A stretch of DNA of 64,000 nucleotides, from positions 1 to 64,000 of the forward strand of contig NZ_CP101414.1 in NCBI RefSeq assembly GCF_024338845.1. Direction: 5' to 3'. A program made the translations under genes and the position numbers. The stretch's first letter is position 1; every line of letters begins with the position of its first letter. This DNA comes from Mycoplasma bradburyae. Lineage in GTDB: Bacteria; Bacillota_I; Bacilli_A; Mycoplasmatales; Mycoplasmoidaceae. The notes under the pieces are model-generated. The model made no database searches. It saw nothing but the letters and a program-made list of their open reading frames with translations, and was not told the DNA's origin. Of the stretch, positions 11,258 through 21,295 are shown in pieces.

Positions 11258-13468
11258 CTAATATCCGTTAGGGAAGATTGCCGTCTTTTTATTTTCAGGA
11301 GATGAATCAATTGAATTTGTTGTCGAATTAGGTCAAGTAAATCCATTAGGATAAAATAGTTTTAGATTACTGCGATATGAAGTTTTTTGGTGTTCATAAC
11401 CATTTTTATCAATTAAGTTATATCCATAATTGATAATAGTTGGATCGCTTAATGTTGGAATATCAGCTGCTTGAACTAATGAAGCAAAAGCACCGTTGGA
11501 TAAATTATCACCAAAATTAACTCTACTAGATACACTATCATAAATTCCGACTATTTGTCCGAATTCATTGTATGCTACAGATCCTGATGCTCCGAAATAA
11601 AGAGAAGAAAATCTTGTAGAATAATCAAATCCATAACGATCAATAAAAGGTCTATTTCATAACTTAGTATAAATACTTAAGTTGTTTATATCTCAGTAAG
11701 TTTTAGTGTTAAATGATTCTTTTTCTACATTAAATAAATCTTTGTTAGCTATTCAATCTTCTCTTCTTAATCTAGGATTAGCATCTTGTGATTTTTCATC
11801 ACCATATCTTTCAATAGGGTTATTTTGCATTCAATAAGATGTTTTTGCGTTGCTATTATAAGGATATCCTGCAATATAAATGTTTCTTGCGTTATCTAAT
11901 CCAAATTCATTTTCAGGTCTATTTTTAGCTAAACCTAAATGTTTAGACATGTAATCTAATGTAGGGAAATAATTACCTTTAGTTGAATCATAATTAGGGA
12001 TATTAGGAGTTTCTTTGATTCTCTTAACATAAGAATCAACAGCACCAGTTGCATTGTTTATTCAGCCTTGAAGAGTTGTATCTGCTTTAGATAAATCAAC
12101 ATTTAGTTCTAGAATTCCGAAATCAGTATAGAATGAAATATTACCCTCATAACTAATGAATTTTTCTAAGCGTTTTATTTCTTCTGGAGCATATAAAGCA
12201 GAACCTGAACTATTAGATTTAGCAGCAGCTATTTTTTGTCGAATATCTTCTTTTGTTCTAGATCAAGATTCATCTATTTTAGATTTATATTGATTTAAAG
12301 CATGATCATCTAGATAGTCAACTGCTGCAAACACTATTTTAGGATTTGAGAATGACTCTGTTTTATGGTTTACAAGTCCTCCAGTTGAATTTGAATAATC
12401 AGATTCATTGCTATTTGCATAATAAACCATGTGACCGTATTTTTCACTTAATTCTTTTGAAGGTAAGTTATTTCGTTCATCTTCAAATGAAGGAGTTTTA
12501 CTTGATTTACCGATTGCAAATCCGCCTGGTCTTACCCCAGTTGGATCTTTGTAAGAAAGCTTTGTATCTAAATTATCGTCATTCGTATTTGCATAATTAC
12601 CAATAACGTGTAAATTAGTAGCTATAAAAAGTTTTAATTGATTATTATTTTTAGGATTTTTTGCGTAGTCTAAAACTCAACCTGTTCCTTGATCTACTAC
12701 CAATAATTCTTTATTTTCTTCTTCATCTTTTATTAATGCGCCTGGTTTAATAGAAAAAGTTCTGTCATAAATTTCTTTAAAAATTGTTTTTCTATCAACA
12801 ACTTTATACTTATCATTTGCATAAGCAGGATATTCGTTTTTCTTCAAGAAAGATTCTCTTGTTGGACCAAAGAATGGGAAATTTCCTGGAAACGTTGGTG
12901 GAACACCGCCCCCACCACCAGGAGTTATCGATGGTGTTAACCCTGGGTTATTGCCTGTTTCTGTGCTAGGGTTTGCATCTTCTACATTATTATTTAATGA
13001 AGATTCATCTCTACTTGGGTTATTGTCAGTTGGTCTTGTATCGGTATTAGAACTTGTTCCTGTAGCTTTTAATTCGGTTATTTTTAAATTAAACTCTTTT
13101 GGTTCAGAATTCGTTCCATCTGCATCATTAATTAATGAAACATTTAATTTAAAGCTTAACTCACCTCTTTGATCGTTAGCTTGGAACCCTGTAGCATCAA
13201 AATTAAATTTATTCAGTTCAATATCACTATTAACATCAACAATACTGAAATTTATATAATTAAAGTAATTCTTTTTATTAATTTGACTTGGCAAAGTTTT
13301 GCTTTTATTAACTTTAAAGTCAATAATAATATCTTCTTTCTTAAGAGTATTAAAAGCATCAATTGCTGTTTTTGAAGATGAAGCATATTCCATCCTACAA
13401 GACGAAACAACAAAACTAATAGCACTTAATCCACATAATAACTTAAATCAGGTATTTTTTGATGACAT
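11258..13468 (-). CDS. DUF31/Mip-type serine protease lipoprotein, copy 1
   Basis: 736-residue surface lipoprotein. The signal ends with the lipobox VVSSC (Cys24). The N-terminal third is a variable domain followed by an Asn/Ser/Pro/Gly-rich linker (about residues 130-190). The C-terminal half is a trypsin-like DUF31 domain as in mycoplasma immunoglobulin proteases: GTGWVLDY, then ATNLHVIG with the catalytic His, an FAAVDYLDD segment likely holding the Asp, and FGASGSVAYNE with the nucleophile Ser. No immunoglobulin-binding (MIB) partner is adjacent. Many TGA Trp codons interrupt the standard-code frame. It is a tandem paralogue of the next gene. Immunoglobulin as substrate is an inference from the family. 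Confidence 0.8.
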
Positions 13469-13515
13469 TTATTGTATTACTTAATATGTTTAAATTAATT
13501 AATTATAGATTAATT
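12900..13515. repeat. Nearly identical 5' tract shared by the two protease genes (member 1)
   Basis: This stretch matches 15342-15957 with only scattered single-base changes and a three-base indel in an Asn-codon run. It covers the promoter, signal sequence and variable domain. Identity drops sharply in the Pro/Gly linker. Confidence 0.8.
13502..13507 (-). promoter_or_regulatory. Probable -10 of protease lipoprotein copy 1
   Basis: TATAAT on the minus strand, about 34 bases before the ATG. The same sequence and spacing recur before copy 2 (15944-15949), so both copies share promoter and leader. Confidence 0.6.
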
Positions 13516-13650
13516 AATAATAAAGTATTCTTAGCATGCTTAAAATATAATAAAGATTAAGATAAGATAACTAATTTTTAAAAATCAAGATATTTATATC
13601 CAAAAATTTAGTTAATGTTTTTAAAAGATAGTTTTATGTTTAAGAAAGAA

Positions 13651-13686
13651 TAAAAAAAGGTTAATTCTAAGATTAACCTTTTTTTA
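13651..13686 (-). terminator. Terminator of protease lipoprotein copy 2
   Basis: The stem GGTTAAT / ATTAACC, extended by A and T runs to a long hairpin, lies five bases after the stop codon at 13691 on the minus strand. Confidence 0.8.
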
Positions 13687-13690
13687 TTGA

Positions 13691-15910
13691 TTAATAACCG
13701 CTAGGGAAGATTGCTGTTACTTTATTGGTACTATTAGTTACATCTGTTCCTGATGTTGATGGTCATGTAAATCCGTTTGGATACATTTTTTTCAAGTTGC
13801 TTCTATATGATCTAGTTTGATGAGGAAAACCGTTATTATCAATTAAGTTATAACCATAATTAATGATTGATGAATTACTTAATGTAGGAATATCAGCAGC
13901 TTGTACAAACGAAGCAAAAGCTCCGCCACCCAACACATCTCCATATGATATCGACGAAACATCAAGACTATGATATATTCCGACTATTTGACCAAATTCA
14001 TTATATGCTACAGATCCTGAAGCTCCAAAATATAATGAAGAGAACTTAGATTGATAGTCAATTCCATAACGATCTATAAATGGTCTATTTCACAATTTAG
14101 TATATATCTGTAAATTATTTATATCGTAATAGGTTTTAGTGTTTATTCCGCCTTTTTCTACTGCAAATAAATCCTTGTTTGCAATTTTGTCTTTTTCAGC
14201 TAATCATCTATTTGATTTTGATGTTTTATCTTCACCATATCTTTCGATAGGATTATTTTGCATTCAGTAAGATGAGTTAGAACCGTTATCAAATGGATAA
14301 CCTGCTATGTAAATATTTTTAGCAGTATCTAATCCATAATTTCCTACATCATCTTTAGGAGCAAGTCCTAAATTTTTACTCATGTAATCTAGAGTTGGGA
14401 AAAAGTTACCTTTTGCTGAGTCGTAATTAGGAATTTTTCCAGGAGACATCTTTATTCTATTTACATAATTATCAACAGCAGTTGTAGATTTGTTGATTCA
14501 ACCCTTTAAGGTTTCGTCAGCTTTAGATAAATCAACATTAAGTTCTAAAATACCGAAATCTGTATAAAATGATATTTTACCGCTGTAACTCATTAATTTA
14601 TTAAGTCTGTCAATTTCTTCTTGAGCAATCGATGTACCTGAGCTAGAAGCTCCATTTGCGTTATTTATTTTATTTCTAGTTTGCTCTTTTCAAGACTCTC
14701 AAGCTCTATCGATTTGAGGTTTATATTGATTTAAAGCAGTGTCATCTAGATAATCAACAGCAGCAAAAACTATTTTAGGGTTAGAGAAAGCAGTAGTTTG
14801 TCGGTTTTCAATATCGCCTTTCTTATTAGATGTTGCATAATCTTCTTTATCCACATTAGCGTAATAAATCATGTTACCTACTTTTTCTTTTAACTCGCTT
14901 GCAGGCAATTTATTATGTTGATCTTCAAATGAAGGAGTTTTGCTTGATTTACCTATCGCAAAACCACCAGGTTTTACACCTGTTGGGTCACTGTATGATA
15001 ATTCTTCATCAAAGCTCTTGTCATTTGTGTTTCCATAGTTACCAATAACATGTAGGTTGGTTGCTATAAATAGTTTCAATTGATTATTGTTGCTTTGATT
15101 TTTAGCATAATCTAAAACTCAACCTGTACCCTGATCTGTTAAAAGTAAATCGCTTTGACCAGATTTTATTAATGTACCAGGTTTAATAGAAAACGTTCTA
15201 TCATAAATTTCTTCATATATTTTCTTCTTATCTACCACAGTAAATCTATCTACATATGAAGGATAACTATTTTTTTCTAAAACTGAACTTCTAGTAGGTC
15301 CTATCGGAAAACCGTTTGGAAACCTTGGAAACGTTGGCGGAACACCACCCCCACTACCAGGAGTTATTGATGGTGTTAACCCTGGGTTATCGCCTGTTTC
15401 TGTGCTAGGGTTTGCATCTTCTACATTATTATTATTTGATGAAGATTCATCTCTACTTGGGCTATTATCAGTTGGTCTTGTATCGGTATTAGAACTAGTT
15501 CCTGTAGCTTTTAATTCGGTTATTTTTAAATTAAACTCTTTTGGTTCAGAATTCGTTCCATCTGCATCATTAATTAATGAAACATTTAATTTAAAGCTTA
15601 ACTCACCTCTTTGATCGTTAGCTTGGAACCCTGTAGCATCAAAATTAAATTTATTCAGTTCAATATCACTATTAACATCAGCAATACTGAAATTTATATA
15701 ATTAAAGTAATTCTTTTTATTAATTTGACTTGGCAAAGTTTTGCTTTTACTAACTTTAAAGTCAATAATAATATCTTCTTTCTTAAGAGCACTAAAAGCA
15801 TCAATTGCTGTTTTTGAAGATGAAGCATATTCCATCCTACAAGACGAAACAACAAAACTAATAGCACTTAATCCACATAATAACTTAAATCAGGTATTTT
15901 TTGATGACAT
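13691..15910 (-). CDS. DUF31/Mip-type serine protease lipoprotein, copy 2
   Basis: 739-residue paralogue of copy 1 with the same layout: lipobox VVSSC, variable N-terminal domain, Pro/Ser/Gly linker, then a DUF31 protease domain with GTGWVLDYA, ATNLHVIG (His), FAAVDYLDD (Asp) and FGASGSVAYNE (Ser). The catalytic set is complete. The first 170 or so codons and 40 bases upstream of the start are almost identical in DNA to copy 1, while the protease half has diverged clearly. That pattern indicates recent gene conversion of the 5' part. The frame contains many TGA Trp codons. Likely exported, membrane-anchored and acting on host proteins. Confidence 0.8.
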
Positions 15911-15957
15911 TTATTGTATTACCTAATATGTTTAAATTAATTAATTATAGATTATAA
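15342..15957. repeat. Nearly identical 5' tract shared by the two protease genes (member 2)
   Basis: Partner of 12900-13515. The boundary on the coding side is the linker around 15340-15360. The upstream boundary is about 45 bases before the ATG. Confidence 0.8.
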
Positions 15958-16301
15958 GAATAAAATAGTCACCAACCTACCATCAATAACAATATTTAAT
16001 AGTAATTATTATTACTATTGTCTAGTTATATCCATATCTAAATATAATTAGATTTATTTAGATTAAATTTATAGCTTAAATAAACTTTGAAAATAAAAAA
16101 ATAATATTCATTTAAAAATTTGAAAAAAATCTTCATATATTTTTCTTCTCAAAATTACAACTAAATAAAAGGGTTTTAAACTTATTTAAGCTTATCATCA
16201 CATACTGAAATTAAAAATTGAAGCTTTTTTACTTTTTAAAATCTTGCTAAAATTGTTTTAGTCAAATCAGGTATTTGATTTGATAAAAGGGGCTAAAATA
16301 A
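15911..16301. other. Intergenic divergent promoter region
   Basis: 391 bases without a gene, very AT-rich. It holds the minus-strand TATAAT of copy 2 at 15944-15949. On the plus side there is a TAAAAT -10 candidate at 16248-16253 and a seven-base-pair hairpin CAAATCA/TGATTTG at 16264-16283, immediately before the small ORF. Nothing else recognisable. Confidence 0.5.
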
Positions 16302-16511
16302 ATGACGAAATTAATTAAATTCTTATCTGTTTATAGAAATAGTATAGCTATATCTAGTTCTATAGGGGTAAATAGATATCATATTTATTGCGATAAAAAG
16401 ACACATAACTTAACTAAACTTCTTAGCAAGATTAAAAATATCGTCATTAAAAATATTAATAATGTCGATAGAAAATTGATTGAATATAATTTTCTATCGT
16501 CCTGTATCTAA
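16302..16511 (+). CDS. Small hypothetical protein (69 residues)
   Basis: Not recognised. It encodes a basic, Ile/Asn/Lys-rich 69-residue product with no clear signal or membrane span. Support comes from a strong ribosome-binding sequence, AAAAGGGGCTAAAAT, just before the ATG; it is nearly the same as the leader before the gene at 20429. Against it, the last third overlaps a perfect 12-bp hairpin (16466-16499), and composition is like the surrounding noncoding DNA. It may be a genuine small protein or part of a structured RNA. Confidence 0.35.
   Translation: MTKLIKFLSVYRNSIAISSSIGVNRYHIYCDKKTHNLTKLLSKIKNIVIKNINNVDRKLIEYNFLSSCI
16466..16499 (+). repeat. Perfect 12-bp inverted repeat
   Basis: CGATAGAAAATT at 16466-16477 pairs with AATTTTCTATCG at 16488-16499 around a ten-base loop. 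It lies at the 3' end of the small ORF. There is no T-run directly after it, so it is not a typical terminator. Confidence 0.7.
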
Positions 16512-16837
16512 GAAAAAAGATCTTATATTTTTGCTTACTAAGATTTAAAATGCTTGTTAATTAAGTTGATAAGGTGCAACTTAATCAACTGATAAATAAA
16601 TAAGTGTTACTTACAATAAGTAGTAAGTGTTTATCTCGAATTTTTAAAAGAATAGCAACTATATTGCTAAAATTATTTTCAAAATAAATTGCAATCAGTA
16701 TTAATAGGAAATATTTAGAAATAAAAATCTTAATAGTTAACTTACGATATAAAATTTAATGTTCTAAATAGATTTCTCTAATCTCAGATACCTAAAGTAT
16801 TGCAAATCAATAATTTTTATTTTTTATATTCTAATTA

Positions 16838-16890
16838 CTGTTTTATTGTTGATTAAGATTAATCGACAATAAAACAGCTTTTTATTTTAT
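16838..16890 (+). terminator. Strong plus-strand terminator
   Basis: CTGTTTTATTGT at 16838-16849 pairs with ACAATAAAACAG at 16866-16877, extended inward by GATTAA/TTAATC, and followed by a T-rich run to 16890. It implies a plus-strand transcript arriving from the left, where the only candidate is the small ORF region. Confidence 0.75.
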
Positions 16891-16911
16891 CTATCGAACA
16901 ATTAACTAGTA

Positions 16912-16945
16912 AATAAAAAAATATTGAGGCATTACCTCAATATTT
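16912..16945 (-). terminator. Terminator of the ferritin gene
   Basis: AAATATTGAGG / CCTCAATATTT with a five-base loop. On the minus strand the stem is followed by seven T residues. It lies just downstream of the ferritin stop. Confidence 0.85.
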
Positions 16946-16968
16946 AACAAACTTTTTAAGGTTAGATG

Positions 16969-17469
16969 CTATTCTGATTTAGAATAGTGTTCGTTTTTGA
17001 TTTCTTCAATCTTTTTATCGATTACTAATAAATCTTCAGACATCTTAAAGGCGTTAAGAAGATCTGCACATTTCTTTTCTTCTGCTATTTGGTCTTCAAT
17101 GAAGTATTCAATGAAGTTGTAAGTAGCAAAGTCTTTGTTCATAAATGCTACTTCAGCAATTTCATTAACAGCAGCGCTTACATTTCTTTGATATTCAGAA
17201 ATAGCTTCTAGAATTTGTAAAGGTTCATTAGAATCAACAACCTTAGGAACCATTAATTCATTAGTTCTTATTCAAGCTTGTCTTTTTCTTAAATATTTTT
17301 CGATTGTTTGAGCGTGCTCTAATTCTTCTTTAGCTCATTCATACAATAATGAACTAAAATGATCCATCCCATATTCATCAATACGAGCTGAATATTCAAA
17401 CATTAATGCAGCTGTCGCTAACTCTTTATTATATTGGTTGTTTAATAATTTTCAAACGTTATTATTCAT
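16969..17469 (-). CDS. ftnA: Ferritin (FtnA-like iron storage protein)
   Basis: 166-residue four-helix-bundle protein that stores iron as ferric mineral in the cytosol. Alignment by eye to E. coli FtnA gives NKELATAAL (site Glu), AKEELEHAQ (Glu and His of the ferroxidase centre), NEIAEVAFMNKDFATYNFIEYF, and EDQIAEEKK with the Gln and final Glu. The Glu of the third helix (E94 in FtnA) appears as Gln here, so one ferroxidase ligand may be altered. The start ATG at 17469 precedes a complete first helix. Several TGA Trp codons fall in the first half. Monocistronic with its own terminator. Confidence 0.85.
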
Positions 17470-17588
17470 TTATTTATCCTAAGATAGCAAGAAACATTAT
17501 TAATTAATTATAAATTATCAATTATTAAAAGAGAAAATAAAATAAAGTTATTTAATATTAAAATTAATTAAAATAGCGTCATTTTCAA

Positions 17589-18416
17589 ATGCAAACAAGA
17601 AAATTACAAGAGTTTTTAATAAGTTCTACAACCTTACTAAGAGATACAATCAAGAATAAAAAAGCCATTTTACCACTAAATGGTGGCGTTTTTGCTTTTG
17701 TATTAGCGAAAATAACTAAAATCGCAATTGGTAAGAATTTAATATGTATTTACATTGATAATGGAATGATGCGTCATAATGAAGTTGCTAATAAGATCAA
17801 TTTTTTTAGAGAAAAACTTGATCTTGAAGTATGACACATTGATGCTAAAGAATTGTTTTTAAATAACCTAAAAGATGTTTATGGTTATGAAGAAAAACAA
17901 AAGGTTATCAATGATACCTTTCTAGAAGTTTCTAAACAGACAATTATTGATATTAATCAGCAAATTGATTTTGCTTTATTAGGGACATCTTTTGATGACC
18001 CTAATCAAGGGTTAAATATATCTAAAGCGTTAGATAATAAGGTTTTAATCTTTGAACCATTAAAACAATTAACATTACAACAAGTTATAGAGATAGGAAA
18101 CTTGTTGAATATCGATCAAAACTTCTTGAACGAAGAATTATTCCCATTATCTGGATTTGGTTTAATGGTCGAAGATGAAATAAGAGAAGAAAAGATTTTA
18201 ATCCTTAAGAAGGTTTATTATTTAATCAATACAATATTAGGTGAGAAGGCACAATCTAGTTTTGATATCAAAATCAGGGATGATTTTGAAACTAAGGATC
18301 GATTTAATCTTTATATTGAAACTAAAGAACAAGTTGCTGAAGCGACAATAAAAAAAATAAAAGACCAAATTAATGGTCTTTTACCTAATGTTAAGAAGAT
18401 TTTTATTAAAATCTAG
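17589..18416 (+). CDS. GMP synthase (GuaA)-like ATP-pyrophosphatase domain protein with degenerate active site
   Basis: 275-residue protein that aligns from end to end with the synthetase half of GuaA: IYIDNGMMRHNE (GuaA VDNGLLR.NE), the VWHIDAKELFL strand, EPLKQLTLQQVIEIG and a C-terminal dimerisation-like region. The glutamine amidotransferase half is missing. Key catalytic motifs are lost: the PP-loop SGGVDSS reads NGGVFAF and the HPFPGPGLGVR loop reads LFPLSGFGLMV. The frame is nevertheless intact (TGA Trp at 17832), suggesting selection for a non-catalytic or altered role. The stop overlaps the RNase J stop on the opposite strand by four bases. Confidence 0.7.
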
Positions 18417-20113
18417 ATTTCTCTAATTTGGGAAACAATTAAAGGGTTACGATGTTTATTTCGTCATACATAGAAGCGACAGCTTTCGTGTATGATTTTT
18501 TTAAGCTCAGCTAAAGAATAATTTTGGTTTTTAGCTAAGTATTCATTACCTTTAGATTTAATTTCGTAAGCAATCTTCGTCATTAAACCATGGCTTTCTT
18601 TAAGATAAAAACATCCACTAGATTTTAAATCAGGTTGAGTTTTAATTGTTTTGGTAGCTTTATCAATTACGACAGTAATAGCAAAGATTCCTTCTTCAGA
18701 CAACACCTGTCGAGTATTCATAATTCTTTTTACATTAGGCGAAACACTTTTACCTTCAATAAATGATGGTTCAGCATCTAATGTTTCATTTGTGTAATAT
18801 AATTGTCGATCAATTAAATAAACCATTTGACCATTTTTATGTAATGCTACATTTTCAGGGTCAAAACCACATTTTTTAGCTAACCGTTTTAATGATGCAA
18901 ACATCTTGTATTCCCCGTGGATTGGGAAAAGGTATTTAGGTCTTAATAAAGATAACATTAATTGAATCTCCTGCATTGTAGCGTGACCTGAAGCATGAAG
19001 TTTTAAAGAAGGCGAGTTTTCATAAATCGAAATACCTTCTTCTTTAGATAACTCATTAAGTAATCTTTCAACAGCAGCATAGTTACCTGGAATCGGGTTA
19101 GAAGACATAATGATTGAATCAGTCTTCTTTAATTGAATTCAAGGGTGTCTTCCGCTTGCAAGCATGTTTAAAGCAGCTAATTCTTCACCTTGAGAACCAG
19201 TACAGAAAATCATAATTTCATTATCTGGGTGCTTCTCAACATATCGAGATTCTACAATGTCATCATCTTTAAGATTAATATAACCAACATCTCTAGAAAT
19301 AGAAACGTTATTATCCATTGATTTACCTAATAAACAAATCTTACGACCGTGTTGGATGGCTATCTCAATAACTTCACTTATTCTAGTAACATTAGATGCA
19401 AACGTTGATAAAATAACTCTACCATTAGCATTCTTAATAATATTTTTAATATTATCGTAAATCTCTTTTTCAGAACTTGAAAATCCTGGTACTTCTGCGT
19501 TAGTGGTTTCAGTCATAAACACATCAATACCTCTTCTGCTCATTTCAACTACTTTATGAATATCTAATTCTTCATTACCAGCATTGAAATCGAAACGATA
19601 ATCACCACTTTCTACAACATTCCCATTTGGAGTTTGGATACAAACACCAAAAGCATCAGGTATCGAGTGACATACTCGATAAAAATCTATTTTAAAGTGC
19701 TTAGTACTAAACTGAGAATCGTCATTATAAGTAACAATCTTATATTTATTAAGATTGTGGTGTTCATGAAGTTTCTTTTCAATTAATTTAGTAGCCATTA
19801 ATGGCGCGTAAATTACAGGAACACTTACTTCTTTTAATAAGTAAGGGATTCCTCCAATGTGATCTTCGTGTCCGTGAGTAATAATTAGCGCTTTAATCTT
19901 ATGTTGATTAGCTTTTGCATAAGCAAAATTAGGAACAATTCCATCAATCCCTAACATCTCAACAGACGAAAATTTGATACCGCAATCCACGATAACCAAC
20001 TCGTCATCGTACTCGATACCATACATATTTTTTCCTACTTCTTCTAACCCACCAAAAGCGAAGATTTTAGTGGGTTTTTTATTAGGATCAATATCTTTAA
20101 AATCCTTAATCAT
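18413..20113 (-). CDS. rnj: Ribonuclease J
   Basis: 566-residue metallo-beta-lactamase-fold RNase with beta-CASP domain, which degrades and matures RNA in the cytoplasm (MG139-type). The zinc motif THGHEDHIGG sits near residue 80. Further metal residues include the His in CHSIPDA and the Asp in SGDYRFD. The beta-CASP segment contains ASNVTRISEVIEIA, FCTGSQGEE and, near the end, HASGHATMQEI. The frame crosses TGA Trp codons near 19109-19138 and 18464, and ends at 18413 rather than at 18464. It converges with the GuaA-like gene. Confidence 0.93.
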
Positions 20114-20428
20114 TTTTATTTATTATTTATGTCGTTTTTAATAAGTAATTAAATACTTGTGGTTCTACATTTATAGAATTAATTTAATTATAAATATATT
20201 TTTATCTTTTGAGAAAAATTATATGTTTTGGATTGAACTAATAAGTTAATTAATATCCTTAATAATTGAACAAAATAAGGATAATTGATAGTGCAACCAG
20301 ATTTTTTAAATATTGGTTTAAAATACCTGTCTTTTATCAATAAAGGTATATAATATAGCTCAACATAAATTTATATATATAAATTTAATGTTGTTTCATA
20401 TCTAAAAACACCTTTTAAAGGGACTAAA
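20114..20428. other. Intergenic region with promoter and 5' hairpin
   Basis: 315 bases. A TATAAT at 20349-20354 is followed at the expected transcript start by a long hairpin (20361-20393, CAACAT...ATGTTG with one bulge), and then by the ribosome-binding sequence AAAGGGACTAAAATG. The left half presumably contains the RNase J promoter, but no clear element stands out there. Confidence 0.6.
20361..20393 (+). promoter_or_regulatory. Leader hairpin at the presumed mRNA 5' end
   Basis: CAACATAAATTTATA pairs with TATAAATTTAATGTTG (one unpaired T). It begins about seven bases after the TATAAT, so the transcript would start with the stem. It has no T-run and no ORF before it. A role in mRNA stability is a guess. 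Confidence 0.55.
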
Positions 20429-21295
20429 ATGAGAAGTTTAAATATTCTTACAAAGTCATGGGATTATGGAACAGCCATTACTGAATTTGGAGCAAATTTT
20501 GTTTTAAGTTTTTTGATTTTATTTGTCTTTTTAATTATTAAGAGCAAGAAGATTGAAAATAAGTTAGTTGTTTCTACCATGTTTGTTTTGGTGGTATTCA
20601 TTAGCGTGATAGCTACCTGAGCATGATCTAGAATCCTTACAGATTCTTTTCCAATTGTGTATTTGAATCCAGTAAATGTTGTGTTTGACGCAATCGTGCA
20701 AATGATCAACTTGAAGAATTCTAAGACAAGTAATTGAAGTGATTCATTAACTGGGCTAGGTTATATATTGCCTATGCAACTTGCTGGAATCTTAGCTGGT
20801 TTTGTTTGCTTTTTTATTTTTTATTTGATTGTTACAAAAAGCAGACAAACATATCTTACCAATGTAGCTTTTAATCAAATTCTTTTCAAGAATTCTGAAG
20901 AAAAAACTAGTCATTATGCTTTCAAGGATCTATTGTTTATAGTTATCTATACTTCAGTTATTCCGTTGATTGCTGTGATTAATCCAGTATCTTCAGGGCT
21001 TAGAAGAATTGATTATTTATTAATTACGACGTTAGTGCTGTTTGTTATCATATACCTATCTTCTTTTTTTAATTTCTATACGTTTGATATTTTCTTATCA
21101 TTTGGGTTTTCTTTATTTTCAACAATCTTTTTATTAATGGATAAAACTCAAGATAAACAAGAAGTTAAAAAAGAACTTAAGAAAACGTGATTACATTTTG
21201 CTATCTCTTTTGTAATCACGTTTGTAGTAGCAATTGTTATTGCATTCATTATTTATCAAATATTTATTCAAGGAAAACACCGTGTTACCATCTAG
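20429..21295 (+). CDS. Polytopic membrane protein, aquaporin/MIP-like
   Basis: 288-residue protein with about six membrane segments. It resembles aquaglyceroporins in its first helix (TEFGANFVLSFLILF), in a YLNPVNVVFDAI segment near residue 78 where aquaporins have the first NPA box, and in an AVINPVSSGLRRID segment near residue 190 where the second box is expected. Both boxes would read NPV. The resemblance is by eye only, and a different small transporter family is possible. TGA codons are Trp. Its end overlaps the GTG start of the next lipoprotein by 14 bases, so the two are coupled. Confidence 0.5.

Larger units (their letters stand above)
16512..16968. other. Hairpin-rich noncoding region
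   Basis: 457 bases without a convincing gene. It contains an inverted repeat TTAAGTTG/CAACTTAA near 16561-16585, an imperfect one around AGTGTTACTTAC/GTAAGTGTT (about 16604-16632), then two terminators. Together with the upstream -10 at 16248 and the plus-strand terminator at 16838-16890, it could be the 3' part of a transcript of about 600 bases. Confidence 0.4.

Noticed and set aside
12784..13484. Several plus-strand ORFs opposite the first protease lipoprotein (also 15402-15926 opposite the second)
   Set aside because: They are shadows of a well-supported minus-strand lipoprotein with lipobox and protease motifs; they lack ribosome-binding sites and domain content.
20114..20428. Leader considered as a riboswitch
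   Set aside because: Only one simple hairpin is present, with no recognisable aptamer architecture or terminator/anti-terminator pair.
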